DNA from: Nocardia sp. NRRL S-836 | GTDB taxonomy: Bacteria > Actinomycetota > Actinomycetes > Mycobacteriales > Pseudonocardiaceae | Direction: 5' to 3' | Length of the DNA stretch: 64,000 nucleotides | NCBI RefSeq assembly: GCF_001279525.1 | Contig: NZ_LGDY01000116.1 | Span: 1-64,000, forward strand | Shown here: positions 29,643 through 37,398 of the stretch, piece after piece | Position numbering within the stretch: position 1 is the first letter of the stretch | Layout of the letters: each line of letters starts with the position of its first letter | Position numbers and translations under genes: made by a program | The notes under the pieces: generated by a model | Seen by the model: only the letters and a program-made list of their open reading frames with translations | What the model was told of the DNA's origin: nothing | Databases searched by the model: none

Positions 29643-30385
29643 GCGTTGTCCCTCCAGGAGAAGGAGTTCGTGACGGGCCTGTACTCGGCGCCGACGAAGC
29701 CGGTGTAGCCGTTGGCGCGGAGCTTGCGCAGGTGCCCGAAGAGGTCGAGCTCACCGGTGCCGGGTTCGCCGCGTCCGGGTGCGTCGGCGATCTGCACGTG
29801 ACCGATGCGGTCCACGTGGTCGGCGAGCGCGTCGAGGTCGTCGCCGTTCGTGGCGAGGTGGTAGAGGTCGGCGAGCAGCTTCACGTTGCCGCGGTCGATC
29901 CGGTCGATGACGTCGAACGCCTGCCGCGCGGTCCTGATCGGGTAGTCCGGCGCCCCGCTGAGCGGTTCGAGCACGATCTGCGCTCCCGCCTCGGCCGCGA
30001 CGTCGGCGGCGAAGCGGTAGTTGTCGATGGTCTGCGCGGTCGTCGGGAAGTTGCCGTGCAGCGCGTTGAGCGTGCGGCAGCCCAGCCGGGCCGCGATGGC
30101 GACCGTGACCTCGACGTTGGTGCGGAACTCGGCCTCGCGACCCGGCCAGCTCGTGAGGCCTCGGTCACCGGCGGGCATGTCGCCCGCGTGGAGGTTGAGG
30201 CCGACCAGGCGCACACCCGCGTCCCCGATCGCCGCTTCGAACGCCTCGACCTCGCGCGTCTCGGGTACGGCGTCCGCGAACGGCCACCAGATCTCGACCG
30301 CGTCGAACCCGGCGGCCCGTGCCGCGGCCGGGCGTTCCAGCAACGGCAGCTCGGTGAAGAGCATGGACAGGTTGGCGTCGAACAT
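29639..30385 (-). CDS. hyi: Hydroxypyruvate isomerase
   Basis: 248 residues from the ATG at 30385 (AAGGAA upstream). It interconverts hydroxypyruvate and tartronate semialdehyde. It is a TIM-barrel xylose-isomerase-like protein: FDANLSMLFTELPLLER, GFDAVEIWWPF, NLHAGDMPAGDRG and EPLSGAPDYPI match Hyi proteins. First gene of the six-gene minus-strand operon; two IclR-type palindromes lie between it and the divergent uraD. An open frame reaching 30418 adds 11 codons with no better ribosome site. Confidence 0.93.
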   Translation of the reverse strand: MFDANLSMLFTELPLLERPAAARAAGFDAVEIWWPFADAVPETREVEAFEAAIGDAGVRLVGLNLHAGDMPAGDRGLTSWPGREAEFRTNVEVTVAIAARLGCRTLNALHGNFPTTAQTIDNYRFAADVAAEAGAQIVLEPLSGAPDYPIRTARQAFDVIDRIDRGNVKLLADLYHLATNGDDLDALADHVDRIGHVQIADAPGRGEPGTGELDLFGHLRKLRANGYTGFVGAEYRPVTNSFSWRDNA

Positions 30386-30420
30386 CTCGGGGATTCCTTC
30401 CCACCCAACAAATTTCACCC

Positions 30421-30440
30421 TGCGGAAGTTGGATTCCGCA
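30421..30440. promoter_or_regulatory. Putative AllR operator, hyi side
   Basis: TGCGGAA-GTTGGA-TTCCGCA, a perfect 7-bp inverted repeat with a 6-base spacer, 36 bases upstream of the hyi start. It matches the sites at 30482 and 36341. Assignment to the IclR-family regulator at 36390 is inferred. Confidence 0.7.
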
Positions 30441-30481
30441 CAACGGAGACACTAGACATCCCCGGAGCCGTCGGTCAAGAA

Positions 30482-30501
30482 TGTGGAAACTAGATTCCGC
30501 G
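30482..30501. promoter_or_regulatory. Putative AllR operator, uraD side
   Basis: TGTGGAA-ACTAGA-TTCCGCG, same half-sites and spacing as 30421-30440. It covers the first possible uraD start (GTG 30483), which argues that the real start is further downstream. Confidence 0.7.
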
Positions 30502-30521
30502 ATGTAGAAACTTGGAGAGCC

Positions 30522-31004
30522 GTGGAGAGCTTCAACAGCGCCCCGGAGGCCGAACTGCGCCCCCTGCTCACCGAGTGCCTCGCGGTACCCCGCTGGGTCG
30601 ACGCGATCCTGAACGGCCGGCCGTACGCGTCGGTCGATGCGCTCCTCGCGGCTTCTTCGGTTGCCGCACAGGGGCTTTCCGACGAGGAGGTGCTCGGTGC
30701 GATCGCCGGGCACCCGCGCATCGGCGAACGACAGCGCGGCGGCGGGGTGTCGGCGAGGTGGTCGCGGTCGGAACAGTCCGGTGTGGACAGCGGTGAGGCC
30801 GATCGCCTGGCGGCTGCGAACGCCGCGTACGAGGACCGGTTCGGGCACATCTACCTGGTGTGCGCGACCGGCCTGAGCGGTGCGGAGGTGCTCGGCGACC
30901 TGTCCTCCCGCATGGACAACGCGCCGGACGTCGAGCTCCGCGTCGTCAACGACGAACTCGCGAAGATCGCCGCGCTGCGGCTGCAGAAGCTGATCGGGAG
31001 CTGA
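30522..31004 (+). CDS. uraD: OHCU decarboxylase
   Basis: 160 residues from the GTG at 30522, with GGAGAG close upstream; a GTG at 30483 is unlikely because it lies inside an operator palindrome. UraD converts 2-oxo-4-hydroxy-4-carboxy-5-ureidoimidazoline to S-allantoin. The catalytic His is in AIAGHPRIGERQ. Other marks are the RSEQ motif, a helical ANAAYEDRFGHIYLVCATG block and a C-terminal ELRVVNDELAKIA. Two bases separate it from urate oxidase. The usual middle enzyme, hydroxyisourate hydrolase, is not in this cluster. Confidence 0.92.
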   Translation: MESFNSAPEAELRPLLTECLAVPRWVDAILNGRPYASVDALLAASSVAAQGLSDEEVLGAIAGHPRIGERQRGGGVSARWSRSEQSGVDSGEADRLAAANAAYEDRFGHIYLVCATGLSGAEVLGDLSSRMDNAPDVELRVVNDELAKIAALRLQKLIGS

Positions 31005-31006
31005 AC

Positions 31007-31885
31007 ATGGCCATCGTCTTGGGCCCCAACCAGTACGGCAAGGCGGAGAACCGCCTGGTCACGGTGTCGCGCAACGGTTCCGTGCACACCGTCAAGGACC
31101 TCACGGTGAGCACGTCGCTGCGCGGCGACCTCGCCGACACGCACCTGACCGGCGACAACGCCAAGGTGCTCGCCACCGACACGCAGAAGAACACCGTGTA
31201 CGCCTTCGCCAAGCAGGCACCGGTCGGCGAGATCGAGGACTTCGCGCTGCGCTTGGGCCGGCACTTCGTCGGCACCCAGGAGGCGATCTCCGGTGCGCGC
31301 ATCCTGATCGACGAGCACTCGTGGAACCGCATCGACGGGCACGACCACGCGTTCGTGCAGGGGTCCGACGAGAAGCGCACCACCGCCGTGACGATCGAGG
31401 GCGCGCAGGCGTGGGTCGTCTCCGGGGTGCGGGACGTGGTGGTGCTGAAGTCGACCGGGTCGGAGTTCCACGGCTACCCGAAGGACCCGTACACCACGTT
31501 GAAGGAGACGAACGACCGCATCCTCGCGACGTCGGTGACCGCGCGCTGGCGCTACGTGGGCACGGACGTGGAGTGGGCGAAGTCGTTCACCGAGATCCGC
31601 TCGGTGCTGCTGAAGACGTTCGCGGACAAGCACTCGCTGTCGTTGCAGCAGACCCTCTACGCGATGGGCGAGGCGGTGCTGAACGCCCGTCCGGAGGTCG
31701 CGGAGGTGCGGTTGTCCATGCCGAACAAGCACCACTTCCCGGTGGACCTGAGCCCGTTCGGCCTGGAGAACGACAACGAGGTCTTCTACGCCGCCGACCG
31801 CCCGTACGGCCTCATCGAGGGGTCGGTCCTGCGGGACGACGCCCCGGACGCCGGCCTTGCCTGGAGTACTTTGCCAGCCTTCTGA
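31007..31885 (+). CDS. pucL: Urate oxidase (uricase)
   Basis: 292 residues, the normal length of cofactor-free uricase, which oxidises urate to 5-hydroxyisourate. It begins MAIVLGPNQYGKAENRLV; NTVYAFAKQAPVG, STGSEFHGYPKDPYTTLKET (split in family profiles), ARWRY and MPNKHHFPVDLSPFG are uricase landmarks. The ATG at 31007 follows GGGAGCTGAAC. Its last 74 bases overlap, tail to tail, the end of the minus-strand FAD enzyme gene, an unusually long convergent overlap. Expression is probably controlled with uraD from the operator at 30482. Confidence 0.95.
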   Translation: MAIVLGPNQYGKAENRLVTVSRNGSVHTVKDLTVSTSLRGDLADTHLTGDNAKVLATDTQKNTVYAFAKQAPVGEIEDFALRLGRHFVGTQEAISGARILIDEHSWNRIDGHDHAFVQGSDEKRTTAVTIEGAQAWVVSGVRDVVVLKSTGSEFHGYPKDPYTTLKETNDRILATSVTARWRYVGTDVEWAKSFTEIRSVLLKTFADKHSLSLQQTLYAMGEAVLNARPEVAEVRLSMPNKHHFPVDLSPFGLENDNEVFYAADRPYGLIEGSVLRDDAPDAGLAWSTLPAF

Positions 31886-33095
31886 ACACCACCGGGGTGA
31901 ACAGGCTCGCCGGCGAGGCGACCATGTGCACGACCCGGACGAAGCGGCGGAACAGGTCGGGGTCGTGCACGATCCCGGCCTGCCACTTCTTCAGGTACCA
32001 GCCGAGCAGGCCGCCGCGCCGGGGCTCTGACCAGCTGCGGTCGGCGTTGCTGGACATCGCCCACGGTCCCTTCGCGGTCCGCGCGACCTCCCGCTGGAAC
32101 GCCCGGCAGCCGCGTGCGCTGAAGTCGTTGTGCCGCCGCAACAGCAACGCCTCCATCGCCGCCACGGTGATCCCCTGGCCGTAGACGGGGTTGAACGCGC
32201 ACACCGCGTCGCCCAGCGCGACCAGCCCGCCCGGCCAGTCCGCGACCTCCTCGAAGGCGTTGCGGCGACTGGCCGTGCGGGCGAACAGGTAGACGGGTGT
32301 GAGCGGTTCGGCGTCCGCGAGCAGCCGCGAGATCGGCACCCGCAACGAGTCCAGGAACCCCTGGTAGCCGTCGAGGTCACGCGGCGGATGGTCGCCGTTC
32401 GCCCCCTGCGCGGTCACCATGATCCGGTCGCCCTCGACGCGCATGGCCGCGACACCGCGCGGCAGGTCGGGCGCGGACAGGCTTTCCGCGTACACCACGG
32501 GGAAGTCCGCCGGGGCGCGGTAGATCCGGGTCGCGTATCCGGTGCCGGAGTCGACCACCTCGGGTTCCGGCGCGGTGACACCGGCCTCGGCGAGCCAGGC
32601 GGGCAGCTTCGACGACCGGCCGGACGCGTCGACGACGAGGTCCGCGGCCACCCTGCCGTCCCGCGTCAGCACGCCGTCCACGACGCCGTCGCGCACCGAC
32701 AGCCCGGTGACGTGCACGCCGTCGCGGACCTCGGCCGTGATCCGCCGCCGGATGCGGGTCTCCAGCAGCGGGCGGCTCAGCGACAGCAACGGCATGCCCA
32801 GGTGCGTCTTGGCGAGCCAGCCGAGCGGGTTGAGGATCTGCATGTCGCCGGCGTCCGCGAGCACCGCTCCCTCGCGCACGAGCTCGTCGCGCAGACCGGG
32901 GAACAGCTCCTCCAGCAGTTCGCCGCCACGCACCAGCAGCCCGTGCGTGTGCCTGCCCTGCGGCACGCCCGCGCGGTACTCGGGCTCACCGGACAGCCGG
33001 TCCCGCTCCAGGACCACCACGTCGTCGCACGTCTCGGTCAGCACCCGAGCGGCGAGCAAGCCGGCGATTCCCCCACCCACCACGACGGCCCTCAT
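31812..33095 (-). CDS. FAD-dependent oxidoreductase / monooxygenase
   Basis: 427 residues from the ATG at 33095 (a TTG at 33107 is possible). The N-terminal MRAVVVGGGIAGLLAARVL binds FAD, VVDASGRSS is the mid-protein motif, and GDAVCAFNPVYGQGI is the second FAD site of the p-hydroxybenzoate-hydroxylase/geranylgeranyl-reductase class. The substrate is unknown. Proximity to uricase might suggest a flavin urate hydroxylase, but overall features fit the broader halogenase/reductase-like group and uricase makes that role redundant. The C-terminus is Arg/Pro-rich, overlaps pucL by 74 bases and may not be well conserved. Confidence 0.82.
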   Translation of the reverse strand: MRAVVVGGGIAGLLAARVLTETCDDVVVLERDRLSGEPEYRAGVPQGRHTHGLLVRGGELLEELFPGLRDELVREGAVLADAGDMQILNPLGWLAKTHLGMPLLSLSRPLLETRIRRRITAEVRDGVHVTGLSVRDGVVDGVLTRDGRVAADLVVDASGRSSKLPAWLAEAGVTAPEPEVVDSGTGYATRIYRAPADFPVVYAESLSAPDLPRGVAAMRVEGDRIMVTAQGANGDHPPRDLDGYQGFLDSLRVPISRLLADAEPLTPVYLFARTASRRNAFEEVADWPGGLVALGDAVCAFNPVYGQGITVAAMEALLLRRHNDFSARGCRAFQREVARTAKGPWAMSSNADRSWSEPRRGGLLGWYLKKWQAGIVHDPDLFRRFVRVVHMVASPASLFTPVVFRRLAKYSRQGRRPGRRPAGPTPR

Positions 33096-33117
33096 GGAGC
33101 CATTCAACCAGGCCGCG

Positions 33118-33585
33118 TCACCGGTTTTCGGCCGAACGCAACGCCATCTGCTGGTCGCGCCACGAGTGGAAGAGGTCGGCCTCGCTGTACCAGTCGACGC
33201 CGGTCGGCCGTTGCGCCGTGGTCATGAACTCGACCAGCAGCTGCCGGTAGAGCGCCAGCGGAACCCCCACGCCGGGCGGGAAGTCCGTGTACTTCTCGTT
33301 GACGTACGGCGCTCCCGGCGACCCCTTCGGCCAGCCCATGAACGCGTTGTCGACGTAGTACATGTAGCCCCACCCGCCACGCACGGCGAGCACGACGTTG
33401 TGGTCGGGGTCGCCGTCACCGGTGAGCGGCCGGCCGAAGTGGTCGAGCGACCCGTCGTTGCACTCGGGCCGCGCCAGCAGCCGGATCAACGTGTCCACAT
33501 CCGCTTCGCACGCGACGACCTGGTACCTGTGCTCCGCCGCGTCGAGGTCCGGCAGCCCGGTCCACAGCCCGGCTCGCATGCTCAT
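33118..33585 (-). CDS. Imm1-like immunity protein (tentative)
   Basis: 155 residues from the ATG at 33585 with GGGTGG five bases upstream; a GTG at 33594 is also possible. An N-terminal EADVDTLIRLLARPE block, a central strand-rich NVVLAVRGGWGYMYYVDN and a C-terminal FPPGVGVPLALYRQLLVEF...RPTGVDW resemble actinobacterial Imm1-family proteins, which protect against polymorphic toxins. No toxin gene is adjacent. It ends 22 bases before the FAD enzyme gene in the same direction. The family call is from pattern memory and should be treated as tentative; the gene itself looks real. Confidence 0.6.
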   Translation of the reverse strand: MSMRAGLWTGLPDLDAAEHRYQVVACEADVDTLIRLLARPECNDGSLDHFGRPLTGDGDPDHNVVLAVRGGWGYMYYVDNAFMGWPKGSPGAPYVNEKYTDFPPGVGVPLALYRQLLVEFMTTAQRPTGVDWYSEADLFHSWRDQQMALRSAENR

Positions 33586-33659
33586 GGGAGCCACCCTGCA
33601 CCCAACGCCGAGAACATTCGAGACCCGGTGTCAGAACCACCTGAACGGGTGAGCACCGC

Positions 33660-34829
33660 TCAGCCGGCGCGGGTGGCGAGCTCCCGCAGCGCCGATTCCT
33701 CCAGACCCGTTGCCACCTGCACTTCCGACGGATCGAGCGCACCGCAGTCCACCGCACGGAGAAAGAACGACGACAGCGCCTCGGCGGTCGCCGGTTCGTC
33801 CAGCACCCCGCCGGAGACGCGTTCCACGTAGTCCTTGAGCCGCTTGGCGTCCGCGGCCAGGCCCTCCCGGTAGAACGCGTACACGGCCGCGTACCGCGTG
33901 ACCAGCTGCGCCGGGTGCAGGTCCCACCCCTGGTAGAAGCCGTGCTCCAGCGACCGCCGGGTGAGCGCGTAGTGGGTCTGCCAGCCGAGCCGCTTGTTCT
34001 CGCCCACCGGCAGCACGTTGGTCGACCCGTCGGACAACCGGACCCCGGTGCCCGCGGCGGACACCTGCATGACGTGCCGCGCGAAGTCGCACGCGCCGTG
34101 CGCCAGGTGCTGCTGCGCCGCCGACAACCCGCAGCCCGCGGTGTAGTCGTAGGTCCCGAAGTGCAGACCGGTCACCCGGCCCCGGCCGGCCGCGAGGAAC
34201 CGCGGGACCGCCAGCCGCCCCTCACCGTCCACAACGGACTGCGTGGTCTCGACCTGGATCTCGAACCGCAGGTCACCGCCGAAGAGGTCGAGCACCTCGC
34301 CGAACACCTCGACCTGCTCGGCCGACGTCACCTTCGGGAAGGTGATCACCAAGCCCGGCGGGATCTCGCCCAGTGCGGTCAGGAAGATGTCCAGCGTGCG
34401 CAGCCCGCGCTCGCGCAACGCCTTCGTGTCGAACGACTTGATCCGCAGCCCGTACGACGGCGGCGCGGTCCCGTTCTCCAGCCAGCGGGCCAGGATGTGC
34501 GCCGTGCTCTCGGCGTCCATGTCCTCGACGTCGTCCTCGGGCGCGCCGTAGCCGTCCTCGAAGTCGATCCGGAGGTCCTCGACCGGTTCCCGGCTCAGCT
34601 TCGCGCGGACCCGGTCGAGCACGCCCTCCGGCAGCTCCGGCAGCAGCTCCTCCTCGATCGACTCCAGCGCCTCGCGGCCCCAGTCGTCGATCGTGGACCC
34701 GATGATGCGCCCGGCGGGCACGTAGCACGTGTGCACGGGCTGGCGGCCCACCGGCGTCTTGCGTTCCACAGTGGACAGCCGCGCCGTGACCCGCGCGAGG
34801 TCGTCAGGTGACAGCGATGTCCGGTACAT
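33660..34829 (-). CDS. HpcH/HpaI aldolase / citrate-lyase family protein (DUF6986)
   Basis: 389 residues from the ATG at 34829, which shares one base with the aceB stop (TGATG). It has the citrate-lyase-beta-like TIM barrel: LRIDFEDGYGAPEDD (metal-binding acidic residues), LVITFPKVTS and RFEIQVETTQSVV (second acidic ligand), then LHFGTYDYTAGCG. Proteins of this type are frequently linked to malate synthase in actinobacteria. A lyase acting on a malate- or malyl-like compound would make sense with AceB, but no substrate is proven. Most of the upstream extension of the frame is the aceB shadow. Confidence 0.85.
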   Translation of the reverse strand: MYRTSLSPDDLARVTARLSTVERKTPVGRQPVHTCYVPAGRIIGSTIDDWGREALESIEEELLPELPEGVLDRVRAKLSREPVEDLRIDFEDGYGAPEDDVEDMDAESTAHILARWLENGTAPPSYGLRIKSFDTKALRERGLRTLDIFLTALGEIPPGLVITFPKVTSAEQVEVFGEVLDLFGGDLRFEIQVETTQSVVDGEGRLAVPRFLAAGRGRVTGLHFGTYDYTAGCGLSAAQQHLAHGACDFARHVMQVSAAGTGVRLSDGSTNVLPVGENKRLGWQTHYALTRRSLEHGFYQGWDLHPAQLVTRYAAVYAFYREGLAADAKRLKDYVERVSGGVLDEPATAEALSSFFLRAVDCGALDPSEVQVATGLEESALRELATRAG

Positions 34830-36313
34830 CAGATGCGCTCGTAGGCGGGCAGCGTCAGGAAGTCCACGAAGTCCTCGGACAACGCGACCTGCTCGAACAG
34901 CTCGGCCGCCGCGGCGACGTGCTCGCCCTCCAGCCCGTCCCTGGTGCGCGCGAGCACCTCGCGCACGGCGTCTGCGGTGACCTGGGTGCCGTCGTCGAGC
35001 ACGACCTCGTTGTGAACCCACTGCCAGATCTGGCTGCGGGAGATCTCCGCGGTCGCCGCGTCCTCCATCAGGTTGTGGATCGCCGCCGCGCCGTTGCCGC
35101 CCAGCCACGACGCGATGTACCGCACGCCGACGTCCACGGCGCTTTCGAGTCCGGCCCGCGTGGCCGCCCCGCCCGCCGACTTGAAGCCGAGCAGCTGCTC
35201 GGCCGTGACGCTGACCTCGGGCCGCTGCCGGTCGATCTGGTTGGGCCGGTCCCCGAGCACGCCGTCGAAGATCTCGCGGCAGATCGGCACCAGGTCCGGG
35301 TGCGCCACCCACGACCCGTCGAACCCGTCCGTCGCCTCGCGCGTCTTGTCCTCGCGCACCTTGCGCAGCGCGTTCTCCGTGACCTCCGGATCGCGCCGGT
35401 TGGGGATGAACGCGGCCATGCCCCCCATCGCGAACGCCCCGCGCTTGTGGCACGTCTGCACCAGGAGCTCGGTGTACGCACGCATGAACGGCGCCGTCAT
35501 CGTCACGCTGTTGCGGTCGGGCAGCACGTAGTCCGCGCCCGCGTCCCGGAAGTACTTGATGACGCTGAACAGGTAGTCCCACCGCCCGGCGTTGAGCCCC
35601 GAGGCGTGGTCGCGCAGCTCGTAGAGGATCTCCTCCATCTCGAACGCGGCCGGAATCGTCTCGATCAGCACCGTGGCGCGGATCGTGCCGTGCGGAACGC
35701 CCTTGAGCTGCTGCGCGGTGGTGAACACGTCGTTCCACAGCCGCGCTTCGAGGTGCGACTCCATCTTCGGCAGGTAGTAGTAGGGCTTGCCCAGCTCGGC
35801 GTTGTGGAAGAAGTGCAACCCGAAGTCGACGAGTGCACCGACGGCGTTCTTCCCACCGAACCGCAGGTTCCGCTCGTCGAGGTGCCACCCGCGCGGCCGC
35901 ACGACGATCGTCGGGTACGGCCCGCCCTTGAGCCGGTACTCCTTGCCCTCCGGCGAGGTGAACTCGATGGTCTCGCGCGCCGCCTCGTACAGGTTGACCT
36001 GCCCCTGCACCACGTTGTCCCAGTGCGGCGTGTTCGCGTCCTCCAGGTCGGCCAGCCACACCTTGGCCCCGGAGTTGAGCGCGTTGATCGTCATCTTGCG
36101 CTCGGTGGGCCCGGTGATCTCGACCCGCCGGTCCCGCAGCGGCTCCGGCGCCTCCGCGACCCGCCACTCGCTCTCGCGCACGCTCCTGGTCTCCTCCAGG
36201 AACCCGAGAGGCCGGCGGTCCTTGCGGCGGGCGAGCAACTCATCGCGGCGGGCAGCGTGCGCCTCGTGCAGCTTCGCGACGAACTCAAGAGCCTCTTCGG
36301 TGAGGACCTGCAC
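34829..36313 (-). CDS. aceB: Malate synthase A
   Basis: 494 residues from a GTG at 36313 preceded by AGGTGGATCCAG. It condenses glyoxylate and acetyl-CoA to malate, the exit from purine-derived glyoxylate to the TCA cycle. The signature [16 protein letters not shown] is exact for isoform [17 protein letters not shown] and [12 protein letters not shown] supply the glyoxylate/Mg ligands. No isocitrate lyase gene is near, which supports a role in allantoin-derived glyoxylate use. Divergent from the IclR-type regulator, with an operator palindrome in between. Confidence 0.96.
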   Translation of the reverse strand: MQVLTEEALEFVAKLHEAHAARRDELLARRKDRRPLGFLEETRSVRESEWRVAEAPEPLRDRRVEITGPTERKMTINALNSGAKVWLADLEDANTPHWDNVVQGQVNLYEAARETIEFTSPEGKEYRLKGGPYPTIVVRPRGWHLDERNLRFGGKNAVGALVDFGLHFFHNAELGKPYYYLPKMESHLEARLWNDVFTTAQQLKGVPHGTIRATVLIETIPAAFEMEEILYELRDHASGLNAGRWDYLFSVIKYFRDAGADYVLPDRNSVTMTAPFMRAYTELLVQTCHKRGAFAMGGMAAFIPNRRDPEVTENALRKVREDKTREATDGFDGSWVAHPDLVPICREIFDGVLGDRPNQIDRQRPEVSVTAEQLLGFKSAGGAATRAGLESAVDVGVRYIASWLGGNGAAAIHNLMEDAATAEISRSQIWQWVHNEVVLDDGTQVTADAVREVLARTRDGLEGEHVAAAAELFEQVALSEDFVDFLTLPAYERI

Positions 36314-36340
36314 CTGGATCCACCTCTCTCGGTTTTGCTG

Positions 36341-36360
36341 TGTGGACTATAGTTTCTGCA
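36341..36360. promoter_or_regulatory. Putative AllR operator between aceB and the regulator
   Basis: TGTGGAC-TATAGT-TTCTGCA matches the TGYGGA(A/C)-N6-TTCYGC(A/G) pattern seen twice at the hyi-uraD divergence. It is 28 bases from the aceB start and 30 from the regulator start, so one protein could control both and itself. Confidence 0.65.
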
Positions 36361-36389
36361 TTGCGGAACGGCAACGGAAGGAGCCGCAC

Positions 36390-37130
36390 GTGTCCACAGG
36401 TGGCGTGCAGTCCCTGCAACGTGCCTTCGACCTGCTAGAACACCTCGCCGACGCCGGTGGTGAGGCCTCACTGTCCGAGCTGGCCGTCTCCTCCGGCCTG
36501 CCCCTCCCGACGATCCACCGCCTCATCCGCACCCTCGTCACGCTCGGCTACGTCCGCCAGAACAGCAACCGCCGCTACACCCTCGGCTCCCGCCTGATCC
36601 GCCTCGGTGAGACCGCCTCCCGCCAGTACGGCACCTGGGCCCGCCCGTTCCTCTCGGCCTTGGTTGACTCGGTGGAGGAAACGGCAAACCTGGCCGTCCT
36701 CGACGGCGACGAGGTCGTCTACGTGGCGCAGGTCCCGTCGAAGCACTCGATGCGCATGTTCACCGAGGTCGGCCGCCGCCTGCTGCCCCACGGAACCGGC
36801 GTGGGCAAGGCGATGCTGTCGCAACTCCCCCGCGACGACGTGCGCGCGCTGCTGGAACGAACGGGCCTACCGGCCTACACGCCGAACACGATCACGGACG
36901 CGTCCGAACTGCTGGACTCGCTGGACGAGATCGCCGCACGCGGGTACGCGCTGGACGAGTCGGAGCAGGAACTAGGGGTGCGGTGCATCGCGGTGCCGGT
37001 GATCGGCGGCCCGACCCTGGCCGCCGTGTCGGTGTCGGGCCCGGAGGGCCGGCTGACGAAGGAGGTGGTGACCCGCATCCTGCCGGAGGTGCTGGCGGTG
37101 GCGCAGAAACTGGCGGACCGCACCGCCTGA
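36390..37130 (+). CDS. allR: IclR-family transcriptional regulator, probably AllR
   Basis: 246 residues from the GTG at 36390, with GGAAGGAG six bases upstream. An N-terminal winged helix (about 5-65: GGVQSLQRAFDLLEHL ... LPTIHRLIRTL) is followed by the IclR effector domain (LAVLDGDEVVYVAQVPSKH, GTGVGKAMLSQL, LGVRCIAVPVIGG). In Streptomyces coelicolor the IclR-type AllR represses allantoin and glyoxylate genes including malate synthase and gcl. Position and three shared palindromes in the two divergent promoters support the same role here. Effector (allantoin, allantoate or glyoxylate) cannot be told. Confidence 0.85.
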   Translation: MSTGGVQSLQRAFDLLEHLADAGGEASLSELAVSSGLPLPTIHRLIRTLVTLGYVRQNSNRRYTLGSRLIRLGETASRQYGTWARPFLSALVDSVEETANLAVLDGDEVVYVAQVPSKHSMRMFTEVGRRLLPHGTGVGKAMLSQLPRDDVRALLERTGLPAYTPNTITDASELLDSLDEIAARGYALDESEQELGVRCIAVPVIGGPTLAAVSVSGPEGRLTKEVVTRILPEVLAVAQKLADRTA

Positions 37131-37366
37131 CCCCCCGCTCAGCGCTTTTCAAGCCGACGGGAGGCTTCGCCATGTGATCGAGCCGAAGGCGAGGCGTTTC
37201 GGCCTTTCCTCGGGCGGTTCCGCGGTGGGTGGCTTCCCCGTCTAGCGCTCCGATCGTTTGCCGGGCACGGGAAGGGGAGTCAAACCGACACGCTTTTCGT
37301 CAACACAAACAGGCGTGCCATCAACCCACTAACCGCGCTGGCCGGCTTCTTTGGGAGTGTCGGGGT

Positions 37367-37383
37367 CTGGGGCGGAGCCCCAG
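37367..37383. terminator. Terminator-like hairpin between allR and ftsY
   Basis: CTGGGGC-GGA-GCCCCAG, a perfect 7-bp stem with a 3-base loop in the 268-base gap between convergent genes, so it could serve both. Rest of the gap (37131-37366) has no supported gene. Confidence 0.6.
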
Positions 37384-37398
37384 GAAGCCACCAAGGAC

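Noticed and set aside
31812..33095. Flavin urate hydroxylase (HpxO) for the FAD enzyme next to uricase
   Set aside because: A complete cofactor-free uricase is present and the FAD protein fits the wider reductase/monooxygenase group; no specific HpxO feature was seen.
37131..37398. 74-codon plus-strand frame between allR and ftsY
   Set aside because: Crosses a terminator-like hairpin, lacks a ribosome site and has random composition.
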